In this document: positions 8,014 to 16,046 of the stretch, piece by piece
How positions within the stretch are numbered: the stretch's first letter is position 1
Layout of the letters: every line of letters begins with the position of its first letter
NCBI RefSeq assembly: GCF_036378875.1
Contig: NZ_DASUVO010000048.1
Span: 62,001 to 126,000, forward strand
Direction of reading: 5' to 3'
DNA length: 64,000 nucleotides
DNA from: Actinophytocola sp036378875
Lineage (GTDB): Bacteria > Actinomycetota > Actinomycetes > Mycobacteriales > Pseudonocardiaceae
Notes under the pieces: model-generated
What the model was told of the DNA's origin: nothing
The model's database searches: none
What the model saw: the letters and a program-made list of their open reading frames with translations, nothing else
Position numbers and translations under genes: made by a program

Positions 8014-8234
8014 ATGAAGGCGTCCTTCCTCGCCTCCAGAGCCTGTTGCTTTTTGAAGACCAAGATCGATTCTGTCTTGATCAACTCGGGCGATCGCCGG
8101 CCTAGGGGCAGGTTGCGGCCGATTGTCCGGCGCGGTCAGTTCGTGGCCGCGTATCGTCCGATCGAACTTGATCTTGATGGCCCGCGGGAGCCGAAAAGCA
8201 ACAGGCTCTCCAGCGTGAGGAAGGCTCCCTTCAT
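8014..8234. repeat. MITE-like imperfect inverted repeat upstream of the permease genes
   Basis: Two roughly 41-bp arms, 8014-8053 and 8194-8234, are inverted copies with one gap and a few mismatches. Both read ATGAAGG..CCTTCCTC...AGAGCCTGTTGCTTTT inward from the element ends. Looser similarity continues inward (CAAGATCGAT..CTTGATCAA against the ATCAAGATCAAG-like sequence near 8165-8177). The whole element is about 221 bp, encodes nothing recognisable, and ends 18 bp before the permease ATG. It could be a non-autonomous mobile element or a dispersed actinobacterial intergenic repeat. As RNA it would form a long hairpin able to attenuate or process the transcript. No clear target-site duplication is seen. 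Confidence 0.6.
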
Positions 8235-8252
8235 AGGCCCGCCGGGGTCGTC

Positions 8253-9236
8253 ATGACCCTGCGGCATCAGGACGCTGCCGCGCCGGCGGTAGAACCCGCC
8301 GGTGGGGTCACCACCTCTCCGCCGCCGCCCGCACGGCCCCGACGGATGGGGCGGTCGGCGGAGCGGAGCGGCGGGTACCTCCCCTATCTCGTGCCAGGGG
8401 TGCTGCTGTTCATCGCGGTGATCGCGGTGCCCGTCGTCATGAACGTCGGGATCAGCTTCACGAAATGGCAGGGGGTCGGGGATCCGGAGTGGACCGGGGT
8501 CGACCAGTACCAGAAGCTGCTCACCGACGAGACCTTCTGGCTCTCGTTCCGCAACAACCTGGCCCTCATCCTGGCGATGGCGGTCGTCCCGACCTTCCTC
8601 GGGCTCCTGCTTGCCACGGCATTGTTCGACGTCGTCTCCAAGAAGCACCCGCGGACCACCACGGCGCTTCGGGCGGCCTTCTACCTGCCGCAGGTGCTGC
8701 CCGCGGCCGTCGCCGGCATCGTGTGGACCTGGATCCTGCATCCCGAGTTCGGTGGGATGAACGCGTTCCTGCGGCTCGTCGGGCTCGACTCGTGGGCGCA
8801 GAACTGGCTCGGGGACGAGAACACGGCACTGCTCTCGGTCATGGGTGTGCTCGTCTGGATCCAGATCGGCTACCCGCTGGTGATCTTCATGGCCGGGTTG
8901 CAGCGGGTCGATCCCCAGCTGTACGAGGCGGCCGCGCTCGACGGGGCCTCGTGGTGGCGGCGGATGTGGTCGATCACCGTGCCGCAGATCCGGCAGGAGA
9001 TCTTCGTCGTTCTGTTGACCTGCACCATCGCGGCGTTGAAGTCCTTCGACAAGATCTTCGTGCTCACCCGGGGTGGGCCCGGTGGGTCGACGCTCACGCC
9101 GGCGTACTTCTCGTTCCAGAACTTCTTCGAGAAGGCCAACGTCGGCTACGGCGCGGCCATCGCGACCGTCCTGGCCGCGATCATCGTCGTGCTCTCCTTC
9201 CTGTTCCTCCGTGCGCAGAACCGGGAGGAGCGGTGA
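8253..9236 (+). CDS. ABC sugar permease, MalF type
   Basis: A 327-residue inner-membrane subunit of a CUT1 sugar importer. The proline-rich cytoplasmic N-terminus is followed by a first transmembrane helix (LPYLVPGVLLFIAVIAVPVV) and further hydrophobic segments. The conserved EAA loop that docks the ATPase is present as YEAAALDGASWWRRMWSITV (about 230-250). The C-terminal TRGGPGGST segment is typical of MalF-like subunits. The stop codon overlaps the GTG of the next permease. It works with the binding protein at 6354 and the second permease. No ATPase gene is present in the locus, so a shared MsiK-like ATPase is assumed. Confidence 0.92.
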   Translation: MTLRHQDAAAPAVEPAGGVTTSPPPPARPRRMGRSAERSGGYLPYLVPGVLLFIAVIAVPVVMNVGISFTKWQGVGDPEWTGVDQYQKLLTDETFWLSFRNNLALILAMAVVPTFLGLLLATALFDVVSKKHPRTTTALRAAFYLPQVLPAAVAGIVWTWILHPEFGGMNAFLRLVGLDSWAQNWLGDENTALLSVMGVLVWIQIGYPLVIFMAGLQRVDPQLYEAAALDGASWWRRMWSITVPQIRQEIFVVLLTCTIAALKSFDKIFVLTRGGPGGSTLTPAYFSFQNFFEKANVGYGAAIATVLAAIIVVLSFLFLRAQNREER

Positions 9237-10045
9237 GAAAGAACCTCGTCACCGGCCTGTTGGTCGTCCTGGCCGTCGTCACGCTGTTGCCGTTCGTGTT
9301 GATCGTGCTGAACGCGATCAAGTCGCCGGACGACTACACCACCCGCGGGCCGCTCGGCCTGCCCAGCCAGGTCTACCTCAGGGGCATCGTCGACTTCTGG
9401 GAGCGCGTCGACTTCGGCGAGAAGCTGTTCAACAGCACGGTGATCGCCGGAGCGGTCGCGGTGCTGGCGGTCGTGGTGTCGATCCTCATGGCCTACGCGC
9501 TGGGCATCGGGCGCATCAAGGGTCGCATGTGGATCGTCGCGGTCTTCCTGCTCGCCAACCTGATGCCGCAGGAGGCCCTGGTCTACCCGCTTTACTTCCT
9601 CGCGAAGGAGGTCGATCTCTACGACACGAAGCTCGCGGTGATCATCATCTTCACCGCGATCCAGAGCGCGTTCGGCGTCTACCTGCTGTCGTCGGTGCTC
9701 TCCACCTTCCCCAGGGAGATCATCGAGGCGGCACGGATCGACGGCGCGAACCGGTGGCAGGTGCTGTGGCGGGTGGTGGTGCCACTGTCGTGGCCGACGC
9801 TGTCGGTGCTGCTGGTGTTCTTCTTCATCTGGACGTGGAACGAGTTCTTCATCCCGATGATCATGCTGATCTCCAACGACAACCAGACGGTCCCGGTGGC
9901 ACTCGGCGTGCTCCAGGGCCAGCGACTGATGGACATCACCTCGCAGAGCGCGTCGGCGCTGCTCGGCATCGTGCCGGCGGTGGTGTTCTTCCTGATCTTC
10001 CAACGGACACTGACACGGGGCATCGCGGTGGGAGCAGTGAAATGA
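9233..10045 (+). CDS. ABC sugar permease, MalG type
   Basis: A 270-residue partner permease starting at GTG 9233, inside the stop of the previous gene (GTGA), with GGGAGGAG just upstream. An N-terminal transmembrane helix (LVTGLLVVLAVVTLLPFVLI) leads to the family's extracytoplasmic stretch. The EAA loop reads IIEAARIDGANRWQVLWRVV (about 160-180), and the C-terminal FQRTLTRGIAVGAVK is the standard MalG ending. The ATG of the GH31 gene overlaps its stop (ATGA). Uptake and the first intracellular step are therefore translationally coupled. Confidence 0.93.
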   Translation: MRKNLVTGLLVVLAVVTLLPFVLIVLNAIKSPDDYTTRGPLGLPSQVYLRGIVDFWERVDFGEKLFNSTVIAGAVAVLAVVVSILMAYALGIGRIKGRMWIVAVFLLANLMPQEALVYPLYFLAKEVDLYDTKLAVIIIFTAIQSAFGVYLLSSVLSTFPREIIEAARIDGANRWQVLWRVVVPLSWPTLSVLLVFFFIWTWNEFFIPMIMLISNDNQTVPVALGVLQGQRLMDITSQSASALLGIVPAVVFFLIFQRTLTRGIAVGAVK

Positions 10046-12312
10046 AGTTCACGGACGGGCACTGGATGATGCAAAAGGGCGTCACCCCGACCTATCCGGT
10101 GGAGGTGCTCGACGTCGCGGCCACGCCGGACGGCCTGCGCATACTGGCCCCCAGCTATCCGGTACACAGCCGGCGGGACCTGCAGAGCGGTGCGGTGCTG
10201 ACCATCGATCTCACCGCGCCGATGGCGGACGTCGTCGGGGTACGGCTCACGCATCACACCGGCAGCACAAGGAAGGTCCCGGCCTTCGAACTGTTCTCGG
10301 GGGGCAGCACGGCCGAAACCACTGTGGACGAACGTGCCGCGGCACTGGCCTCCGGGGCGCTGTCGGTGCGGATCAAACGGGCGGCCCCCTGGCAGGTCGA
10401 GTTCGTCGCGGACGGGCGGACGCTGGCCTCGGGTGGCGAGAAGGACACCGCCTTCATGTCCACTCCGGACGGTGGACACCACGTGGTGCAGCGCTTGGGG
10501 CTGAACGTCGGGGACGCCGTGTACGGCATGGGTGAGCGGTTCGGCCCGTTCGCCAAGAACGGTCAGGCGATCGACATCTGGAACGCCGACGGTGGCACGT
10601 GCACCGAGCAGGCGTACAAGAACGTGCCGTTCTTCCTCACGAACGCGGGCTACGGCGTGTTCGTGAACCACCCCGGGCTGGTGTCGTTCGAGGTGGGCTC
10701 CGAGGACGTGTCCAAGGTGCAGTTCAGCATCGAGGCACAGTCCATGCAGTACTTCGTGATCTACGGGCCGTCGCCGAAGGAGATCCTCGCCAAGTACACC
10801 GCGCTGACCGGCCGGCCCGCGCTGCCGCCGGCGTGGTCGTTCGGCCTGTGGCTGTCGACGTCGTTCAACACCGACTACGACGAGCAGACCGTCACCTCGT
10901 TCATCGAGGGCATGGCCGAGCGGGACCTGCCGCTGTCGGTGTTCCACTTCGACTGCTTCTGGATGCGGGAACTGTCCTGGTGCGACTTCGAGTGGGACCC
11001 CAAGGTGTTCCCGGACCCACGCGGCATGCTCGGCAGGCTGAAGGCACGCGGGCTCAAGGTGTGCGTGTGGATCAACCCGTACATCGCGCAGCGGTCGGCG
11101 CTGTTCGAGGAGGGCAAGGCACGCGGCTACTTCCTCACCCGTCCCAACGGGGACGTGTGGCAGTGGGACCTGTGGCAGCCGGGTCAGGCGATCGTCGACT
11201 TCACCAACCCGGAGGCACGTGAGTGGTACGCGTCCAAACTGGACGCGTTGCTGGACATGGGCGTCGACTGCTTCAAGTCGGACTTCGGCGAGCGGATTCC
11301 CACCGACGTCACGTACTTCGACGGGTCCGGCCCGGAGGAGATGCACAACTACTACACCTACCTCTACAACAAGACCGTGTTCGACCTGCTGCGCAAGCGG
11401 CGGGGTGAGCGGGACGCCGTGGTGTTCGCCCGTTCGGCGACCGTTGGCACACAACAGTTCCCGGTGCACTGGGGTGGGGACAACCTGTCCACGCCGCAGT
11501 CGATGGCGGAGACGCTGCGGGGCGGGCTGTCGCTCACCATGTCGGGCTTCGGGTTCTGGAGCCATGACATCGGCGGTTTCGAGGGCACGCCGGAGGCCTG
11601 GCTGTTCAAGCGGTGGATCGCCTTCGGACTCCTCTCGTCGCACAGCCGGTTGCACGCCAACTACTCCTACCGCGTGCCGTGGGCGTTCGACGAGGAGGCC
11701 GTCGACGTGCTGCGGACGTTCACGAAGCTCAAGGCCACGCTGATGCCGTACCTCTACCAGGCGGCGCGGGTCGCGCACCTGGACGGAGTCCCGGTGATGC
11801 GGGCCATGGTCGTCGAGTTCCCGGACGACCCCGCGTGCACGCACCTCGACCGGCAGTACCTGCTCGGCCCGGACCTGTTGGTGGCGCCGGTGTTCTCCGA
11901 GGGCGGCAGGGTCGAGTACTACGTGCCGGACGGCGAGTGGACCCACTACCTGACCGGCGAGACCGTCGTCGGCCCCCGGTGGGTGCGCGAGGAGCACGGG
12001 TTCGCCAGCGTTCCCCTGCTCGTGCGGCCCGGCGCGGTGCTCCCGGTCGGCGCCGTCGACGGCCGGCCCGACTACGACTACGCCGACGGCATCACGCTTC
12101 GCGTGTACGGCATCGCCGACGGCGCGAGCGTCACCACCACGATCCCCACGGTCGGCGGGGACGTCGCAGCCACGTTCACCACCACCCGCCGTGGCAACGA
12201 AGTACACGTCACGGTCGACAACCCGCCGGCCAACTGGCGGGTCCAGCTCGGCAACTCTTCTCCAGTTTCGGCTTCCGGCTCCTCCATCACCGTTGATTTG
12301 GAGCGTCAATGA
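10042..12312 (+). CDS. GH31 alpha-xylosidase (YicI type)
   Basis: A 756-residue cytosolic enzyme without a signal peptide. It is predicted to remove alpha-1,6-linked xylose from the non-reducing end of imported xyloglucan oligosaccharides. The sequence follows E. coli YicI closely: FHFDCFWMRELSWCDFEWDP, VWINPYIAQRS, the nucleophile in CFKSDFGERIP (D414), MHNYYTYLYNKTVFD and the acid/base Asp in WGGDN (D480). These YicI-specific motifs favour alpha-xylosidase over alpha-glucosidase. The start overlaps the permease stop and its own stop overlaps the GH3 start. This is the one enzyme of the locus that acts inside the cell, matching its coupling to the transporter. Confidence 0.92.
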   Translation: MKFTDGHWMMQKGVTPTYPVEVLDVAATPDGLRILAPSYPVHSRRDLQSGAVLTIDLTAPMADVVGVRLTHHTGSTRKVPAFELFSGGSTAETTVDERAAALASGALSVRIKRAAPWQVEFVADGRTLASGGEKDTAFMSTPDGGHHVVQRLGLNVGDAVYGMGERFGPFAKNGQAIDIWNADGGTCTEQAYKNVPFFLTNAGYGVFVNHPGLVSFEVGSEDVSKVQFSIEAQSMQYFVIYGPSPKEILAKYTALTGRPALPPAWSFGLWLSTSFNTDYDEQTVTSFIEGMAERDLPLSVFHFDCFWMRELSWCDFEWDPKVFPDPRGMLGRLKARGLKVCVWINPYIAQRSALFEEGKARGYFLTRPNGDVWQWDLWQPGQAIVDFTNPEAREWYASKLDALLDMGVDCFKSDFGERIPTDVTYFDGSGPEEMHNYYTYLYNKTVFDLLRKRRGERDAVVFARSATVGTQQFPVHWGGDNLSTPQSMAETLRGGLSLTMSGFGFWSHDIGGFEGTPEAWLFKRWIAFGLLSSHSRLHANYSYRVPWAFDEEAVDVLRTFTKLKATLMPYLYQAARVAHLDGVPVMRAMVVEFPDDPACTHLDRQYLLGPDLLVAPVFSEGGRVEYYVPDGEWTHYLTGETVVGPRWVREEHGFASVPLLVRPGAVLPVGAVDGRPDYDYADGITLRVYGIADGASVTTTIPTVGGDVAATFTTTRRGNEVHVTVDNPPANWRVQLGNSSPVSASGSSITVDLERQ

Positions 12313-15266
12313 GAATCAGATCGCGCATTGCCCTGACCCTGCTGGCCGCGTTAACCGGCTCCCTGCTCACCGTGCCGGCGGCATCGGCCCAGGACTACCC
12401 GTTCCGCGATCCCAGCCTGCCGCTGGAAGAGCGGATCGACGACCTGCTCGGCCGGCTCACGCTGGACGAGAAGGTCTCGCTGCTGCACCAGTACCAGCCG
12501 GCCATCCCCCGGCTCGGCATCAAGCGCTTCAAGACCGGCACCGAGGGCCTGCACGGCCTCGGCTGGTCGACCGACGTCAACTCCACCCCCAACCCGGGCC
12601 AGGTGCGCACCGCGACCGCGACGGTGTTCCCGCAGGCGGTCGGGCTCGGCTCGACGTGGAACCCGGACCTGATGCAGCAGGTCGGCGACGTGGTCGGCAC
12701 CGAGGCCCGCGGGTACAACTCGCTCGACTCGGACGTGTGGAGCCTGAACCTGTGGGCACCGGTGGTGAACCTGCTGCGCGACCCGCGCTGGGGCCGCAAC
12801 GAGGAGGGCTACTCCGAGGACCCGTACCTGACCGGGGCGATCTCCACGGCGTACGCGGGCGGCATGCGCGGTGACGACCCCAACTACCTGAAGACCGCGC
12901 CAACGCTCAAGCACTACATGGCCAACAACAACGAGGTCCGTCGCGACCGCACCTCGTCGAACCTGCGCCCGCGCGTCAAGCACGAGTACGACGAGCTCGC
13001 CTTCAAACCGGCGATCGCGAACAACGCGGCCACCGGCGTGATGGCGTCCTACAACCTGGTCAACGGCCGGCCGATGACCGCGCACGCCGACCACAACGAC
13101 GTCGTCCGCTCGTGGACCGACCAGACGTTGTTGAACGTCACCGACGCGTGGGCGCCGAACAACCTGATCAGCGGCCAGGCCTACTACGCCACGCTCGCGG
13201 AGGGTGACGCGGCCACGATCAAGGCCGGTTTGGACAGTTTCACGGTCGACGACACCAACGGCACGCCGACGGTCACCGCGATCAAGACGGCGCTGTCCCA
13301 GGGCCTGCTCGCCGAGTCCGACGTGGACAACGCGGTCCGGCACATCCTGTCGATCCGCTTCCGGCTCGGCGAGTTCGACCCGGACGGCGGCCCGTACGCC
13401 GGAATCACCATGGACGCGGTGAACACCCCGGCGAACCAGCGACTCGCCCGTCAGGCGGCCGGCGAGGCCGCGGTGTTGCTGAAGAACGACGGCGCCCTGC
13501 CGCTCTCCCCGGCCAAGAAGAAGATCGCGGTCGTTGGTCCGCTCGCCGACACGCTCTACACCGACTGGTACTCCGGCAAGATGCCCTACCAGGTGACGCC
13601 GAGGGCCGGGATCGCCGAGCGGCTCGGCGTGCCGGTCACCGGCAACGAGGCGGTGGACCGGATCGCGTTGCGGGAGCTGTCCTCCGGCCGGTACGTCACC
13701 GCAGGGTCCGGTGTGGACGGTGCGCCGCTGGCCGTGTCCGGCACGACAGCGGGCGTGGCCGAGCAGTTCGACGCGTTCGACTGGGGCCAGGGCGTGCTGA
13801 CCTTGCGCAGCGCGGCCAACGGCAAGTACGTCGAGCGGGTCAACCTCGGCGACCACTTCAGCCCGTTCGCGAACCAGGCGCCGCAGCCCAGGGACTGGTT
13901 CGTGCACCAGCAGTTCTCGCTCGAGGACGCCGGGAACGGCGCCGTCGTCGTCAAGTACGTCGGCTACGAGACCCCGAACGACTGGGAGGGCCCGAACAAC
14001 TACCTGACCGTGACGCCGGAGGGCCGGGTCATCCTCGGCTCCCCCGACGCGGCGGGCGCGACCAAGTTCGCCATGGAAACCATCACCAGCGGCATCGACA
14101 GCGCGGTGGCCGCGGTGACCGGCGCCGACGCGGCGGTCGTCGTGGTCGGCAGCATGCCGTTCATCAACGGCCGCGAGGACCACGACCGGACCACGACGGC
14201 ACTCGCGGAAAGCCAGTCCGCGCTGATCAAGTCCGTGCGGGCGGCGAACCCGAACACCGTTGTGGTGGTGGAGAACAGCTACCCGACCACGCTCACGTGG
14301 GAGCAGCAGAACGTCCCGGCGATCCTGTGGACCACGCACGCCGGGCAGGAGACCGGGCACGCCATCGCGGACGTGCTGTTCGGTGACGTCAACCCGGCCG
14401 GGCGGCTCACGCAGACCTGGTACCGGTCCGACGCGGACCTGCCGAGCATCCTCGAGTACGACATCATCAAGACCGACCGCACGTACCAGTACTTCGACGG
14501 CACCCCGCTGTACGCGTTCGGGCACGGCCTGTCCTACAGCACGTTCCGGTACGGCACGCCGAAGGTCACGCAGAAGCGCGGCACGATCGAGGTGAAGGTG
14601 CCCGTCACCAACACCTCCCGCCGGGCCGGCGACGAGGTGGTGCAGCTGTACACGCACCAGCGGTCCTCGCGCGACCCGCAGCCGAACAAGGCGCTGCGGG
14701 CGTTCGACCGTGTGCACCTGCGCGCCGGCGAGACGAAGACCGTGACGCTGCGCGTGCCGGTCGCCGACCTCGCACACTGGGACGTCACCCGCAACAAGTG
14801 GGTGGTCGAGACCAGCACGTACGACCTGCTGGTCGGCGCGTCCTCTTCGGACATCCGGCAGCGGGCCTCGGTGAGCGTCGCGGGTGAGACGATCCCGCCG
14901 CGCGACCTGTCGCGGTCCACGCGGGCGATCGACTTCGACGACTACGCCGGCGTGGACCTGGTGGACCTGTCGAAGGTGCGCGGCGACGCGGTCGGCGCCT
15001 CGACGGGTGACTGGGTGTCCTTCAAGGACACGAAGCTGTGCCAGGCGAAGACGTTCACCGCACGGGTCGCCGGCGGCGCCGGCACGATCGAGGTCCGCCT
15101 TGACAGCCCGACGGGACCGCTCGCCGGCACGGCCACGTTCGGTGGCACTGCCGACAAGTACACCTACACCAATGTTTCGACGCCACTGCGAGGCGCCGAC
15201 GGGCGGCACACCGTGTTCCTCGTGTTCACGGGTGACCTGCGCGTCGACACGTTCCAACTGAGATAA
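12309..15266 (+). CDS. Secreted multidomain GH3 beta-glucosidase/beta-xylosidase
   Basis: A 985-residue exported GH3 enzyme. The signal peptide ends around ASAQD (residue 28). The GH3 N-domain contains LNLWAPVVNLLRDPRWGRNE and KHYMANNNE. The nucleophile is probably D279 in VTDAWAP. The C-domain (AVLLKNDGALPLSP onward) is interrupted around residues 450-580 by an inserted beta-trefoil-like segment (SGRYVTAGSG, NGKYVERVNLG) and resumes with VVVVGSMPFINGREDHDR. A fibronectin-III-like domain and a C-terminal CBM6-like module (GDWVSFKD, GTIEVRLDSPTGPLAG) follow. Family length is normally 600-800, so the extra modules are notable. In this operon a beta-glucosidase acting on xyloglucan fragments is likely; beta-xylosidase activity cannot be excluded. 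Confidence 0.88.
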   Translation: MRIRSRIALTLLAALTGSLLTVPAASAQDYPFRDPSLPLEERIDDLLGRLTLDEKVSLLHQYQPAIPRLGIKRFKTGTEGLHGLGWSTDVNSTPNPGQVRTATATVFPQAVGLGSTWNPDLMQQVGDVVGTEARGYNSLDSDVWSLNLWAPVVNLLRDPRWGRNEEGYSEDPYLTGAISTAYAGGMRGDDPNYLKTAPTLKHYMANNNEVRRDRTSSNLRPRVKHEYDELAFKPAIANNAATGVMASYNLVNGRPMTAHADHNDVVRSWTDQTLLNVTDAWAPNNLISGQAYYATLAEGDAATIKAGLDSFTVDDTNGTPTVTAIKTALSQGLLAESDVDNAVRHILSIRFRLGEFDPDGGPYAGITMDAVNTPANQRLARQAAGEAAVLLKNDGALPLSPAKKKIAVVGPLADTLYTDWYSGKMPYQVTPRAGIAERLGVPVTGNEAVDRIALRELSSGRYVTAGSGVDGAPLAVSGTTAGVAEQFDAFDWGQGVLTLRSAANGKYVERVNLGDHFSPFANQAPQPRDWFVHQQFSLEDAGNGAVVVKYVGYETPNDWEGPNNYLTVTPEGRVILGSPDAAGATKFAMETITSGIDSAVAAVTGADAAVVVVGSMPFINGREDHDRTTTALAESQSALIKSVRAANPNTVVVVENSYPTTLTWEQQNVPAILWTTHAGQETGHAIADVLFGDVNPAGRLTQTWYRSDADLPSILEYDIIKTDRTYQYFDGTPLYAFGHGLSYSTFRYGTPKVTQKRGTIEVKVPVTNTSRRAGDEVVQLYTHQRSSRDPQPNKALRAFDRVHLRAGETKTVTLRVPVADLAHWDVTRNKWVVETSTYDLLVGASSSDIRQRASVSVAGETIPPRDLSRSTRAIDFDDYAGVDLVDLSKVRGDAVGASTGDWVSFKDTKLCQAKTFTARVAGGAGTIEVRLDSPTGPLAGTATFGGTADKYTYTNVSTPLRGADGRHTVFLVFTGDLRVDTFQLR

Positions 15267-15290
15267 AAACGCACAGAAGGGATCAGCCCA

Positions 15291-16046
15291 ATGAAGCGCT
15301 GGAAAACCCTGCTTACAGCGCTCTTGACCGCAACCGCCGTCGTGGTGCCGGCCCAGCCGGCCCACGCGGCCAACACCTGCACCGCGTTCGGGACCATCAC
15401 CCTGGGCAAGTACTGGCTCAACAACAACCTGTGGGGCCAGGACCAGGGTTCGGGTTGGCAGTGCATGTGGGACAACGCGTCCGGCTCGACCATCAACTGG
15501 GGCACCAGCTGGGGTTGGTCGAACGCGCCCACGCAGGTGAAGTCCTACACCAGCAGCGTGCTCGGCTGGCACTGGGGCTGGAAGACGAGCGGCCACGAGC
15601 TGCCCGTCCGGCTCAACGCGGGTCGTGACTTCTTCACCGACTGGCGCTTCCGGGTCTCCGGCTCGGGCACCATGAACGTCGCGTACGACCTGTGGCTGCA
15701 CAACAACGCCCCCAACCCGGACTGGGAGAACCCGACCGACGAGGTCATGATCTGGCTGTACCGGTCGGGTGGCGCCGGTCCACTGGGGACACTCCAGGGG
15801 ACGGTGACCATCGCCGGCACCAGCTGGGACCTCTACCGGGGCAACATCGGCTGGAACGTCTTCTCGTTCGTCCGGCGGTCCAACACCACCTCGGCGACCC
15901 TGCACCTGCAGGACTTCCTGAACAACCTCGTCAGCCGAGGTTGGGTGGCCAACACCAAGGTCCTGTCGAGCATCCAGGCGGGTACCGAGGTGTTCGTGGG
16001 CAACGGCCAACTGGACACCGACGCCTACACGGCGGACGTCAGATGA
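15291..16046 (+). CDS. Secreted GH12 endo-beta-1,4-glucanase (probable xyloglucanase)
   Basis: A 251-residue single-domain enzyme. The signal peptide is cleaved near AHAAN (about residue 28) and is followed by a compact GH12 beta-jelly roll. The nucleophile Glu is in NPTDEVMIWLY (E151) and the acid/base Glu in IQAGTEVFVGNGQL (E233). Family landmarks WGWSNAPTQVKSY and NVAYDLWL are present. GAAGGGA precedes the ATG. GH12 enzymes cut beta-1,4-glucan or xyloglucan backbones. The neighbouring alpha-xylosidase and beta-galactosidase favour xyloglucan. There is no cellulose-binding module. The stop overlaps the GH35 start. Confidence 0.9.
   Translation: MKRWKTLLTALLTATAVVVPAQPAHAANTCTAFGTITLGKYWLNNNLWGQDQGSGWQCMWDNASGSTINWGTSWGWSNAPTQVKSYTSSVLGWHWGWKTSGHELPVRLNAGRDFFTDWRFRVSGSGTMNVAYDLWLHNNAPNPDWENPTDEVMIWLYRSGGAGPLGTLQGTVTIAGTSWDLYRGNIGWNVFSFVRRSNTTSATLHLQDFLNNLVSRGWVANTKVLSSIQAGTEVFVGNGQLDTDAYTADVR

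Noticed and set aside
8014..8234. Insertion sequence with transposase
   Set aside because: No transposase coding sequence and no clear target duplication; kept only as a non-autonomous-type repeat.
7663..8256. 197-residue open frame between binding protein and permease
   Set aside because: It crosses the inverted-repeat element, has no ribosome-binding site, and shows no coherent domain.
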